Assembly: GCA_001803205.1 (NCBI GenBank)
Contig: MHBE01000040.1
Location: 1 to 64,000 of the forward strand
DNA length: 64,000 nt
From: Lentisphaerae bacterium GWF2_38_69
Lineage (GTDB): Bacteria; Verrucomicrobiota; Lentisphaeria; Victivallales; GWF2-38-69
Direction of reading: 5' to 3'
This document shows positions 16,879 to 25,618 of the stretch, in pieces. Numbering within the stretch: position 1 is the first letter of the stretch; the number at the start of each line of letters is the position of its first letter. The notes under the pieces were generated by a model. That model searched no databases and had not been told where the DNA came from. It worked only from the letters and a program-made list of their open reading frames with translations. The position numbers and the translations under genes are program-made.

Positions 16879-18609
16879 TCAGCTATTCCTTATAAGCGAA
16901 AGCATTGTCAAATCGTCAAATAGATTATCCTTCTGGAAGTCTATTGCCTCTTTGGAAATAATTTGAATTATCTCATCTGCTCTCTTGGTGATGTTATTGT
17001 CGACTAGATTAACAAGTCTCTTTTCCCCAAATCTTAAACCTTCGGGAGATGTTGAGTCAGTCAGACCATCTGTATAGCATATTACGCTGTCGGTTTTTTG
17101 AAGCTGTAATGTGCCTGTTTCATATTCGGAATCATTAAATATTCCAAGCACAGGCTGATCGAAGGCTCCAAAATATGACATCCTTTTTTCAGACGCGTGA
17201 ATAAATATTGATGAATGATGCCCGGCATTGGCAAAGGAAAGCACCCCTGTCCGAATGTCATAATACATTAGAAAAACTGAAGCAAACATGTTTTCTTTGT
17301 TATTCGAAAATAAATCGGCATTGACTTTAGAAAGAACTTTGCCGGGCAGAAGCAGATTAAAGTTTATACAGAAATTTCTTAGCGTTGTCTTAATAACTCC
17401 CATAAGCAATGCGGCCGGAACTCCTTTTCCTGAAATATCCCCAAGAATAACAGCAAGCGTTTCTCTGGAATCATCAATATAAAAGAAGTCATAAAAATCC
17501 CCGCCGACTTCCCTGGCTGGTTTGAAAACTTTTGATATAAAAAAATTATCTCTCCTAAAATCCTTACTTAGATCAGGAAGGAGGGACATTTGGATTTTGC
17601 GCGCTATTCTTAGCTCACTTTGAACAGCTTCCAGCCTTCTGGTTTCGTCTTTCAAACTCTGCATATATTTTTTGAGTTTATTTCCAAGGTGATTAAAGCT
17701 TCTTGCAAGATGAACTGTTTCGACAGTGCCTTCTTCTTTTACATGAGCATCGAAATCCCCGTAGGAAAAAGCCAGAACAACATCTCTGAGCTTAACAATA
17801 GGCTTAGATATATATTTAGCCAGTAAAAAGCCGGAACATGCAAAAACCGCTGAAAGAACAGCTATTACACCAAAAAACATGCCGAAACCCAGAAGCCATG
17901 ACTTATTGAATTCATCAGTAAGATTACGGTCAAGTGAATCTATTACCTTTTTCTGCTCATTTGTATAGTTTGCAAATATTGGCCTTATGGCCTTTTTCAT
18001 ATCTACGAAACCAAGCAAAATATAGTCAGTATCAGGAATTTTTTCTGAAACGATATAGTAATCTTTTCGAGTTGATTCTATTTCATATTCAGATTTAGTT
18101 AAAATCTTATCTTCCAGGTTCCCTTTTCCAAAAAAAACAGAACTGGTATCGAAAAATTCACTTCCTTGAAAATCCCTGACATTCTTTCCTTCGTATTTTT
18201 CTTTATTGTGGCTGAATATGATTTTGCCTGTTTTATCCACCAGGGTAAAATACCCGACATGGTTTCCGTCAGGTTTAATATCAGCAGTGGAAAGCTCATA
18301 TATTCCCGGAATCTCTCTTATGGGAACAGCCTTAAATTTTTGAAGTTTTTCAGTTATCTGAATAGAGTAGCGCTCTGCCAGACTCTTCAGAAGATCACGG
18401 GCGAACGGAGCAATCGCTTTGAGCTGGAGATCATAATTTACATCAGAAAGTTCATTCAGTGAAACATATGCTTTTTTTTCGAGATTGTTTAACTGGGCTA
18501 GTGAAACGGTGAATTGTATAACGCAAAAAATCACTCCTGAAAGGAATATCGAAGCGGCAAAACTGATGGCCACCCTAGTGCTCAACTTTGAAGGGTAGCG
18601 GGTTTTCAT
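16879..18609 (-). CDS. SpoIIE/RsbU-type PP2C phosphatase with sensor and HAMP domains
   Basis: A 576-residue membrane sensor phosphatase. There is one transmembrane helix near 14-35, an extracytoplasmic Cache-like sensor (about 40-235), a second helix (about 240-265), a HAMP segment (SKPIVKLRDVVLAFSYGDF) and a coiled coil. The C-terminal SpoIIE-type phosphatase has AREVGGDFYDFF, GDISGKGVPAALLM and YTDGLTDS. Such proteins dephosphorylate STAS anti-anti-sigma factors in partner switching. The start ATG overlaps the stop of the RsbW-like gene (TGATG), so translation is coupled. It is the third gene after STAS and RsbW-like genes, a complete module without a linked sigma factor. Confidence 0.9.
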   Translation of the reverse strand: MKTRYPSKLSTRVAISFAASIFLSGVIFCVIQFTVSLAQLNNLEKKAYVSLNELSDVNYDLQLKAIAPFARDLLKSLAERYSIQITEKLQKFKAVPIREIPGIYELSTADIKPDGNHVGYFTLVDKTGKIIFSHNKEKYEGKNVRDFQGSEFFDTSSVFFGKGNLEDKILTKSEYEIESTRKDYYIVSEKIPDTDYILLGFVDMKKAIRPIFANYTNEQKKVIDSLDRNLTDEFNKSWLLGFGMFFGVIAVLSAVFACSGFLLAKYISKPIVKLRDVVLAFSYGDFDAHVKEEGTVETVHLARSFNHLGNKLKKYMQSLKDETRRLEAVQSELRIARKIQMSLLPDLSKDFRRDNFFISKVFKPAREVGGDFYDFFYIDDSRETLAVILGDISGKGVPAALLMGVIKTTLRNFCINFNLLLPGKVLSKVNADLFSNNKENMFASVFLMYYDIRTGVLSFANAGHHSSIFIHASEKRMSYFGAFDQPVLGIFNDSEYETGTLQLQKTDSVICYTDGLTDSTSPEGLRFGEKRLVNLVDNNITKRADEIIQIISKEAIDFQKDNLFDDLTMLSLIRNS

Positions 18610-19028
18610 CAAATAGTTTTCACTACTGAGAGTATGTTTTTATCAACTTGTCTCATGTAAGAAACTTCATCCATAAGTGTTTTTACGAGGTGTATGCCTA
18701 AACCTCCCACACTGCGGGTCTCTATTGGAGCTGAAAGATCAGGGGACTCTTTTTGAAGTATATCAAAAAATTTCCCTTCATCTATGAACACGCATTTAAG
18801 TTTCTTTTCGCCATCTGCTTCAAGTATTTGGCAATGAATTTCGATTTCTCCCTTTTGGTTCTCAGGATAGGCATAACTCATTATATTGACAAGAATCTCT
18901 TCAGCAGTCAGTATCACATCAAAAATTTTTTCTTCTGAAGCGCCTGCTTTCTCTATAAAATCCCTAATAGACTTTAAAAAGAAATTCAAATGGACAAGTT
19001 CAGCTTTTTCCCTTATCACCTGAAACAT
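18609..19028 (-). CDS. RsbW-like anti-sigma factor serine kinase
   Basis: A 139-residue HATPase_c_2 protein. The N-box is EEILVNIMSYAYP (about 47-60), the G1 box DEGKFFDI and the G2 box SVGGLGIHLVKTL, all intact, so ATP binding and kinase activity are expected. Members bind a sigma factor or another target and phosphorylate the partner STAS protein. It lies between the STAS gene (31 bases upstream) and the SpoIIE phosphatase (overlapping). Confidence 0.9.
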   Translation of the reverse strand: MFQVIREKAELVHLNFFLKSIRDFIEKAGASEEKIFDVILTAEEILVNIMSYAYPENQKGEIEIHCQILEADGEKKLKCVFIDEGKFFDILQKESPDLSAPIETRSVGGLGIHLVKTLMDEVSYMRQVDKNILSVVKTI

Positions 19029-19059
19029 AACTTCAGAATATTATTATAGACATAATTAA

Positions 19060-19356
19060 TTATTGAACATTTAGTTTCTCTGAAAGACCTGAGACCTTAA
19101 ATACCTTTTTAACTGAAGGCACTACATTGACGATAGAAAAATTATTAGTATCAACTTTGTGAGATGCCTTTCCGCATAACCTTAAAAATGAGGATGCAAC
19201 ATATTCAACACCATCTAAATCAAAGACTATTACTTCAGCTCCTTCAATGGATTCCATCACAACTTTTTCCGCGTCTATGCACTTTGTTGTATCTATTCTT
19301 CCCAAAAATTTACATACAACTTTACCATTATGGTGTCTGGTACATTCTACAGACAT
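19060..19356 (-). CDS. STAS-domain anti-anti-sigma factor
   Basis: A 98-residue single STAS domain: CKFLGRIDTTKCIDAEK, VIVFDLDGVEYVASSFLRLCGKA and a C-terminal VSGLSEKLN. The Ser at SSFLRL is the expected phosphorylation position for the partner kinase. A strong AGGAGGT ribosome site precedes the ATG. It is the first gene of the STAS-RsbW-SpoIIE operon. A second, separate STAS protein is at 60928-61251. Confidence 0.92.
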   Translation of the reverse strand: MSVECTRHHNGKVVCKFLGRIDTTKCIDAEKVVMESIEGAEVIVFDLDGVEYVASSFLRLCGKASHKVDTNNFSIVNVVPSVKKVFKVSGLSEKLNVQ

Positions 19357-19513
19357 AATTAAGACCTCCTGAATAATTTATAATATATTAATAATTGTCA
19401 TTATATCTAAAAAGAACAGCTTTGGCACTCAAAGAGTAACCGTAAAAGCATTTTTTATCAAAAATAATCTATGTTGTCACTGAATCATTTTGCAATAAAG
19501 CGAACAGTAATTA

Positions 19514-20311
19514 TTAAGATCTTTTTACAACAGCAAACTTCAGAGTCCTGAAAGCTCCCATAAGTATATGAATAATAACATACCCGTTTACTACTACTGC
19601 TACTCCGACGGACGGACGAAGAAGTATTATTATCAAAATCAGTATAACAAGAACCATTCTGAATTTATTTCGTTTGACAGTCGGAAGCCATTTAGCGAAG
19701 TGGGCATATTTGATGTTGCTTACAAAAAGCAAACCTAAAATACAGGAGTAAAACGGCAGTATTCTTACATACTGATGATGGGGGTCTATTTTGTTTGAAC
19801 AAAAGAGAAAAACCAGAGAGCATATCGCGGCAGCTCCTCCGGGAGTGGGTAAACCTGTAAAACCATGGCTGCTTTTCTTTTCTATCATAGTCGAAACATT
19901 ATATCTAGCCAGCCTATGAGCAGCTCCAGCCAGATAAACCGCGCAAAAAGCCCAGGCCATGGGGTAACCATATATTGTTAGGGAATATTTATGAGCCATC
20001 ACACATACAAGAACTGCAGGAGCCACGCCGAAAGTAACCATATCAGCCAGGGAGTCCATCTGAATTCCCTTGAGGCTTGCGGCATTAAAAATCCTTGCCG
20101 CAAAACCGTCTAAGGCATCAAAAATCATTGCTCCCAATATCATTATTGAGCTGACTATAAAGACATATTCAGGTTTAGTATGCTTGTTATATACCTGCAA
20201 AGTATTTACAATTGCCAGAAATCCGCAAAGAGAGTTACACACTGTAAGAGTATTAGGTACTGCCTTAAGCCATTTATTCCTTTCGACAAAACCTTTAAAA
20301 TTTTTTCTCAT
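19514..20311 (-). CDS. pssA: CDP-diacylglycerol-serine O-phosphatidyltransferase
   Basis: Makes phosphatidylserine from CDP-diacylglycerol and serine at the membrane. The CDP-alcohol phosphatidyltransferase signature is complete: DALDGFAAR, eight residues, G, three residues, D, three residues, D (IQMDSLAD). The 265 residues contain about seven or eight hydrophobic helices. It directly follows psd (19 bases), the usual pairing for phosphatidylethanolamine synthesis. A G-rich ribosome site precedes the ATG. Confidence 0.95.
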   Translation of the reverse strand: MRKNFKGFVERNKWLKAVPNTLTVCNSLCGFLAIVNTLQVYNKHTKPEYVFIVSSIMILGAMIFDALDGFAARIFNAASLKGIQMDSLADMVTFGVAPAVLVCVMAHKYSLTIYGYPMAWAFCAVYLAGAAHRLARYNVSTMIEKKSSHGFTGLPTPGGAAAICSLVFLFCSNKIDPHHQYVRILPFYSCILGLLFVSNIKYAHFAKWLPTVKRNKFRMVLVILILIIILLRPSVGVAVVVNGYVIIHILMGAFRTLKFAVVKRS

Positions 20312-20329
20312 ATCAGTTTCCCCCCCCTC

Positions 20330-21025
20330 TTATTTATCTATTTCAGCTACTATGCTCTGAGCAGCTTTTAGTTTGTCACCGATTTTTATTCTAATTTTGA
20401 TCCATTGGGCATTAGGCATATAAATCTCGGTTCTCGAACCAAACTTAATCATTCCGTACCTCTGTCCTCTCTTGAAAGTGTCACCCACATTTACGGGACA
20501 TACGATTCGCTTAGCTATCGCTCCTGATATCTGTTTTACAACAATTGGAAAATTCCTTCCGGATATATGAGCTTCAGCCAAAAGAGCGTTGGATTCATTT
20601 TCTTTTGTCGCTCTTATGTCCCTGGCGTCGTAAAATTTTCCTTCCTTATAAATAACATTTTTTACAGTAATATCACATGGAACTCTATTTAAATGGACAT
20701 TAAAGACAGAAAGAAATATGCCGATTTTCAATACGCCCTGACCATTAAAGAGTTCCTTATACTCTTCTGCGTTATCTAATATTGTTATATCTCTCACAGT
20801 ACCATCAGCAGGAGATAAAAAAGCGTTTTCCTCAGAAGGAAGAGTTCTTTCAGGATCGCGGAAGAACCCAGCTATAACCAGCCATATAAAAAGAAATAAT
20901 ATCGGAATAAAATAAAAAACATTCGAGTTTGTCAGGCAGCCAATCCATATCGAAAGCGCAGATAAGATCAGTGCTATTATCAAAGTTCCAAGCCATTCGC
21001 GTCTGCCATAATGCGTTAAAGTCAT
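20330..21025 (-). CDS. psd: Phosphatidylserine decarboxylase
   Basis: Converts phosphatidylserine to phosphatidylethanolamine. This is the short, bacterial non-Escherichia type (231 residues) with two N-terminal transmembrane helices. The self-cleavage site that forms the pyruvoyl group is the Gly-Ser in MIKFGSRTEIYMP. Other family landmarks are FLSPADGTVRDI and FLSVFNVHLNRVP. TAAGGAG precedes the start. It is transcribed with pssA. Confidence 0.95.
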   Translation of the reverse strand: MTLTHYGRREWLGTLIIALILSALSIWIGCLTNSNVFYFIPILFLFIWLVIAGFFRDPERTLPSEENAFLSPADGTVRDITILDNAEEYKELFNGQGVLKIGIFLSVFNVHLNRVPCDITVKNVIYKEGKFYDARDIRATKENESNALLAEAHISGRNFPIVVKQISGAIAKRIVCPVNVGDTFKRGQRYGMIKFGSRTEIYMPNAQWIKIRIKIGDKLKAAQSIVAEIDK

Positions 21026-21100
21026 ATAAAAACTCCTTAAGAAATTATATTAGAAAGTAAATAAGATATTATCATGGGAATTAACTCAATGTCTAGCCTA

Positions 21101-21574
21101 TTAAGACGGTTTTTTCCTTTTTCTGTATTTCGATACAAAATATCTGACTGAAAAATATCCACCAGCACCAAGCACTGCACCATAAATAAGCCCTCCTGCA
21201 AAAAATGAGACGCCTAATTCAAATCCAATCTCCTTTAGTTCCAGCCAGGTAAAATCCTTACAGATCAAAACTATATCTCTTTCTATCTGAGGCAGAGTCA
21301 GCCCGAATCCCATTATTTTTGAACCGGTAAGACAAAATATTGGATACATAAAGGGCACTGTGTAAGGATTGCATATCCATGTAGAGGCAAAAGTCAAAAG
21401 CTTATCAACTCTAAAAATTATAGCTGCAAGAATAGCCGGTATAGTCTGAGTGCCTATAGGCAAAAAGCAGCCTATAAAAATACCTATTGCCACCGCAAGA
21501 GCGATACCATGAGGTGTATCATTGGAATTAATTACCTTAATATAATATTCTCGGAATTTTCGCAGGAATTTCAC
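21101..21574 (-). CDS. DUF2062 membrane protein, copy 2
   Basis: A 157-residue protein with the DUF2062 pattern: a charged N-terminus, GIALAVAIGIFIGCFLPIGTQT, a second hydrophobic stretch, TWICNPYTVPFMYP and a C-terminal helix pair. It is a tandem paralogue of the upstream gene and overlaps it by 4 bases. Function is not established. The proximity to pssA-psd hints at an envelope role. Confidence 0.85.
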   Translation of the reverse strand: MKFLRKFREYYIKVINSNDTPHGIALAVAIGIFIGCFLPIGTQTIPAILAAIIFRVDKLLTFASTWICNPYTVPFMYPIFCLTGSKIMGFGLTLPQIERDIVLICKDFTWLELKEIGFELGVSFFAGGLIYGAVLGAGGYFSVRYFVSKYRKRKKPS

Positions 21575-22146
21575 TGATGTTTATTTGTTGGAAGTTCTTT
21601 TGATTTCTTCTTCCTTCGAAGCAATTGAGGCAGAAACTTCTCTCTATAAAACTCTTTGCGTTCTTCCTGTTTCTCAATTTTTCGATTCCTATAGACCCGG
21701 AGAGAAAAATATGTTATAAGATATCCGGCAAGTCCTAAAACTAATCCGAAGGCTAATCCTCCTATAAGGAAACTGAAAAAAAGTTCTTCCCCGATAATTT
21801 TAAAACTGTCCCATGAACTGTCTTTTATTGATTTTAGCAAGAGATGCTCTATATGCTTAAAAGTCAGACTAGGATCGATAAATCTAGATCCCAGGTAACA
21901 AAAAGAAGGATACAAAATAGGCATTGTGTAAGGATTAACTATCCAAGTAGTTGCAAATGAAATTAACTTGTCTAACCTAAAAATAAATGCAAGTGCAAGT
22001 ACAACTGCAGTATGCAGTCCTGGCGGAACAAAACATCCTACAAAAATTCCAATTGCTACAGCAAGTGAAACTCTATTTATCGAATGGTTGGATCTTAGTA
22101 TTTTTAAAAAAAAACTTTTTGTTAACCTTAAAATTCTATTCCACAT
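21571..22146 (-). CDS. DUF2062 membrane protein, copy 1
   Basis: A 191-residue protein with VSLAVAIGIFVGCFVPPGLHT, TTWIVNPYTMPILYPSF and a C-terminal helix pair, then a basic tail rich in Lys, Arg and Glu that its partner lacks. It shares the order of motifs with the following paralogue, showing an old tandem duplication. It has an overlapping start/stop with copy 2. The function is unknown. Confidence 0.85.
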   Translation of the reverse strand: MWNRILRLTKSFFLKILRSNHSINRVSLAVAIGIFVGCFVPPGLHTAVVLALAFIFRLDKLISFATTWIVNPYTMPILYPSFCYLGSRFIDPSLTFKHIEHLLLKSIKDSSWDSFKIIGEELFFSFLIGGLAFGLVLGLAGYLITYFSLRVYRNRKIEKQEERKEFYREKFLPQLLRRKKKSKELPTNKHQ

Positions 22147-22456
22147 TATTCATGTCGTATTTCTGCGGGAGTTTTCCTATTTGAGGTTCCAAGCCTAATT
22201 CTAAACTAAAAAAAAGAGTTCTCAACCTGATAAAAGAACTAGTTTTATTTTAAATATAAAAAATTGAAATATTCCGTTGAGTCATGAGACACCAGAAAAC
22301 ACGGATAAAGAAAATAAATTATCTATTCCATTTTCCAAAAAATGCAAAAAAGATTTTGAAGCATTTCACTCTTAGATTTATTGTAAAGTCGAATCTCACT
22401 AATAATTTTCTTTTTTACATAAAAATTAAATTCAATATTTATAAGGAGACTGTAGT

Positions 22457-22771
22457 ATGTCCAAAGTTGCTCACCTAGATGAATCCAATTTTGAAGGTCA
22501 AACAGCTAAAGGAATAGCCCTGGTAGATTTCTGGGCTCCTTGGTGCGGCCCCTGCAAAATGCTCGGCCCGGTGCTTGATGAATTAGCAGAGGAAGTAGGT
22601 TCAAAAGCTCTAATTGCAAAAGTAAATGTCGATGAAAGCCCTGCACTTGCTCAAAAATTTAATGTAATGAGCATCCCTGCAATATTTCTGATGAAAGAAG
22701 GCAAACAAATTTCTTCAATGATAGGGCTTCAAGACAAAGAAACCCTTTTAGCCGCTATCAACGAAGCATAA
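22457..22771 (+). CDS. trxA: Thioredoxin
   Basis: A 104-residue cytosolic thiol-disulfide reductase. The active site WCGPC is in DFWAPWCGPCKML, followed by the cis-proline MSIPAIFLM and a C-terminal helix. The length is normal. An AAGGAG ribosome site precedes the ATG. The CoA-binding gene follows after 6 bases and the lipoprotein after that, so they are probably one transcript. Confidence 0.97.
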   Translation: MSKVAHLDESNFEGQTAKGIALVDFWAPWCGPCKMLGPVLDELAEEVGSKALIAKVNVDESPALAQKFNVMSIPAIFLMKEGKQISSMIGLQDKETLLAAINEA

Positions 22772-22777
22772 TTAAAC

Positions 22778-23155
22778 ATGAATGCCGGAAAAAACTCTAA
22801 TATCGTAGTTCTCGGAGCATCAAACAAGCCGGAAAAATATTCTTATATGGCTGTGGATATGCTGAAATCTCATGGTTTTAATGTTATTCCGGTTCATCCT
22901 TCAGGAATCAGTGTATGCAATCTTGATACCAAAAGATCTCTTTTGGAAATAAACGCAAGCATCGATACACTATCTATCTATGTAAATTCGTCTCTCTCCT
23001 CCAGGGAATCAGAGGCAATTCTCAAGCTAAACCCAAGAAGAATCATATTCAATCCAGGGACAGAGAACCCTTCTCTTGAAAATATCTGTTCACAAAAAGG
23101 AATAGAAGTAATACATGCCTGTACGCTTGTATTGTTAAGAACTTCGTCTTTTTAA
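22778..23155 (+). CDS. CoA-binding domain protein (YccU-like)
   Basis: A 125-residue single Rossmann-type CoA_binding_2 domain. The nucleotide loop is VVLGASNKPEKYSY, followed by GFNVIPVHPSG and FNPGTENPSLE. The usual member is 130-140 residues. The substrate is unknown. It sits between trxA and the lipoprotein. Confidence 0.85.
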   Translation: MNAGKNSNIVVLGASNKPEKYSYMAVDMLKSHGFNVIPVHPSGISVCNLDTKRSLLEINASIDTLSIYVNSSLSSRESEAILKLNPRRIIFNPGTENPSLENICSQKGIEVIHACTLVLLRTSSF

Positions 23156-23177
23156 TAAATAAACTAAGGAGATTATA

Positions 23178-24293
23178 ATGAAATCATTCTCAAAGCTCAT
23201 CCTAATTACACTATGCACTCTTGCCATTGCAGGATGCGACAACAACAAAGCTACAGCAAAATCTTACTCCAAATTCTCATACATTTCTGATAAATGTCAG
23301 GTAATTGGAGCAATTGATATTAAAGAAATTGCAAAAATGGAAAATGTTCAGAAAATGCTTCAGGAGGATCAGACAATTCCTTATTACAAGGAAATCAAAG
23401 CTTCCGGGCTTGGTTTGGATAACTTGAACTGCCTCTATTTTGGAGCAGAAATTCCCGCAAGCGTAGATCAGGCTAGCATCCAATCTGAAGGAGTTTTCCT
23501 CCTTGAGGCTAAATCAGAAATTAACCTTCCTGAATTCATATCTCTTGCAGAAAAGAATAATAATATTAAATTTAAAACTGAAACAATAGGTGCTAAACAA
23601 GCTTACATCCTTTCTAATGACAGCACCGCCGACACACCTCCTACATATATCATTCAACTTAATGATAAACTTATAGCTATAGGAACTAAAGCTGAGATAA
23701 CAAATACAGTCACACTTTTTGAAAAAGGCGGAAAATCTGTCCTTGATAATGCAGGCCTGATGAAAACTGCCGACAATGGGCAGAGCAAAGATATGGTATG
23801 GTTTGCCGCTTCAGTTCCTCCTGAAGTGAATAAAGAAAATGATCCTAATTCTCCGGATATCAACGATCTATTCATATCCGCAAACTATATCAATGAAATC
23901 CTCACGATAAACGGTAAGATCGTTTGCGCTACTGACCAGGATGCCCAGAAAATCTTGATGCCTGCTCAAATACTTACATCTATGGCTGTTATGACTTCTA
24001 ATAACACTATCAAACCGGAAGATCTTTCTATAAAAGCTGATAAGAACAACCTTGATATAAGTATAAAACTTTCAAAAGAAGCTCTCAAAAACATGATGGA
24101 AAAGAGTGCTTCACAAATACAGCAGCAGCCTGTTGTAACTGAAGAAGTAATTACTGAAGAGATATTAGCTCCAGATACTTCATTAGCCACTAACGCTCCA
24201 GTTGTTAAACCAGTTGTTAAACCAGTTGTTAAACCAGTTGTTAAACCAGTTGCACCGGTAACTGCGCCGAAAGCTCCGGTAAAAACTAACTAA
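23178..24293 (+). CDS. Lipoprotein of unknown function with VVKP repeats
   Basis: A 371-residue protein with a lipoprotein signal (LILITLCTLAIAG, then Cys20). The mature part looks like one globular domain of about 290 residues with no motif I recognise. The tail is Thr/Val/Pro/Lys-rich and holds four exact VVKP repeats, then AP-rich sequence, perhaps a spacer crossing the periplasm or peptidoglycan layer. The ribosome site AAGGAG is strong. A terminator follows at 24311-24350. Confidence 0.75.
   Translation: MKSFSKLILITLCTLAIAGCDNNKATAKSYSKFSYISDKCQVIGAIDIKEIAKMENVQKMLQEDQTIPYYKEIKASGLGLDNLNCLYFGAEIPASVDQASIQSEGVFLLEAKSEINLPEFISLAEKNNNIKFKTETIGAKQAYILSNDSTADTPPTYIIQLNDKLIAIGTKAEITNTVTLFEKGGKSVLDNAGLMKTADNGQSKDMVWFAASVPPEVNKENDPNSPDINDLFISANYINEILTINGKIVCATDQDAQKILMPAQILTSMAVMTSNNTIKPEDLSIKADKNNLDISIKLSKEALKNMMEKSASQIQQQPVVTEEVITEEILAPDTSLATNAPVVKPVVKPVVKPVVKPVAPVTAPKAPVKTN
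24201..24248 (+). repeat. Four exact 12-bp tandem repeats inside the lipoprotein gene
   Basis: The unit GTTGTTAAACCA occurs four times without change and encodes VVKP. Identity at the nucleotide level means recent expansion or frequent recombination, so the copy number may vary among strains. Confidence 0.9.
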
Positions 24294-24310
24294 CGCAAAA
24301 GTTATTACTA

Positions 24311-24350
24311 ATATCCACTCCAATTTTTTAACGGAGTGGATATTTTTTTG
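24311..24350 (+). terminator. Rho-independent terminator
   Basis: A perfect 11-bp stem ATATCCACTCC (24311-24321) / GGAGTGGATAT (24333-24343), then a run of seven T. It closes the trxA-lipoprotein unit and ends just before the ATG of rsmA. Confidence 0.9.
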
Positions 24351-24352
24351 TT

Positions 24353-25192
24353 ATGAAAATAAATGACCTTCTATCCATAATAGAGCAAACAGGAATATAT
24401 CCTTCAAAAAAGCTGGGACAGAACTTCCTGATTGATGAGAACTTACTCAACTTCATAGCAAAAACAGCTGATGTAAAGAAGGATGAAAATATCATAGAAA
24501 TTGGCCCTGGATTAGGTTCACTCACAGAAAGAATTCTCGAATCAGAAGCTATGCTTACTGCTATTGAGTTTGATCATAAGCTTTTTGATTATCTGAAATT
24601 TAAATATAAGTCCCGTGAAAATATTACCCTTATAAATGAAGACGCGTGCCGAACCGATTATACGAAACTTACTGCGAATATTCCCGAATACAGGCTTATC
24701 TCCAACCTCCCCTATTCCATCTCAACTCCGCTTATGGCCAAATTTGCCGACCTTGAAAATCCACCTGCTGGAATGTTGCTGCTTCTTCAAAAGGAAACTG
24801 CCTTAAGATTTATAGCAACTCCAAATACTAAAGATTACGGAAGTATCACTATCAGACTGCAGCTTCTCTATCAGGGAGAACTTGTAAGAACCGTTTCGCC
24901 AAATGTCTTTTTCCCTAAACCTGATGTTCAATCTGCAATTTTAAAGCTGACAAGAAAAACAGTTTACCCAGACATATCCGCGCGAAAAAAAGTTGATGCT
25001 ATTGTTAAGACAGCTTTTCTAAAACGCAGAAAAAAACTGAAAAATACAATTGCCCCTCTTTTCGGAGAAAGGGCAATAGAAAAAGCTTTCTCTGAAATGG
25101 GATTAAACCCAAATGCCAGACCGGAAGATATTTCTCCTCAAGATTACCTTATACTAAGTTCATACTTGCCAGTTCTTGCGGCAAGTAACTGA
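24353..25192 (+). CDS. rsmA: 16S rRNA (adenine-1518/1519 N6)-dimethyltransferase
   Basis: Dimethylates the two adenosines in the 3' hairpin of 16S rRNA (KsgA). Motifs are KKLGQNFLIDENLL, the SAM loop EIGPGLGSLTERIL, EDACRTDY and the catalytic NLPYSIST. The 279-residue length is normal. It begins 2 bases after the T run of the upstream terminator with no obvious Shine-Dalgarno, so its translation may depend on the transcript start. Confidence 0.96.
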   Translation: MKINDLLSIIEQTGIYPSKKLGQNFLIDENLLNFIAKTADVKKDENIIEIGPGLGSLTERILESEAMLTAIEFDHKLFDYLKFKYKSRENITLINEDACRTDYTKLTANIPEYRLISNLPYSISTPLMAKFADLENPPAGMLLLLQKETALRFIATPNTKDYGSITIRLQLLYQGELVRTVSPNVFFPKPDVQSAILKLTRKTVYPDISARKKVDAIVKTAFLKRRKKLKNTIAPLFGERAIEKAFSEMGLNPNARPEDISPQDYLILSSYLPVLAASN

Positions 25193-25239
25193 ATGTGTTT
25201 TGGAAATTAGGTTATAAACTCAGAAATGATCTGTAATCC

Positions 25240-25431
25240 GACGCAAGAAGATACGAGTAATGCAATAAGGATAATGCACCTCTGCAATATTAAGAATAAC
25301 GGGCGATCTTTTTTCTGACGCTGCGCCTATTACCGCCTTTAAAAATGCGAATCAATTGCATTAAAAGCTCCTATTGCATATCCTTTCTGGTACGCAGGAG
25401 CAAGAATTTCTTTTAGAGTTAACAATGACAT
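25240..25431 (-). pseudogene. Remnant of a class II fructose-bisphosphate/tagatose-bisphosphate aldolase
   Basis: A good ribosome site (AGGAGGG) and ATG 25431 open a frame reading MSLLTLKEILAPAYQKGYAI and GAFNAIDSHF, then stop. Shifting one base at the T run near 25345 continues LKAVIGAASEKRSPVILNIA and EVHYPY before homology ends. These are the first 60 residues of the class II aldolase family (FbaA/GatY/KbaY). The rest of the gene, including zinc ligands, is absent. The intact class I aldolase gene at 33178-34230 probably covers the reaction. Confidence 0.75.
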
Positions 25432-25532
25432 ACAACCCTCCTGATTTTTATTCATTTTAAAGAATTATACGCATAATAAAACAAATAAAAAACTATATAA
25501 AAAAGAAGAAATAAAAAAAGTATATTTCGATA

Positions 25533-25560
25533 TTGACTGTTCTTAAGAAAATCCTAGAAT
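25533..25560 (+). promoter_or_regulatory. Predicted sigma-70 promoter of the plus-strand adaptor genes
   Basis: TTGACT (25533-25538), 16 bases, then TAGAAT (25555-25560), 58 bases before the ATG at 25619. No Fur-like sequence is seen here, in contrast to the minus-strand adaptor operon. Confidence 0.55.
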
Positions 25561-25618
25561 GTAAAATACATGATGTTCATTTTAATAATCTCACCAAAAA
25601 ATTATAAGGAGACTTTTC

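Noticed and set aside
19380-19513. Terminator after pssA
   Set aside because: A T-rich segment is present but no stable stem could be drawn.
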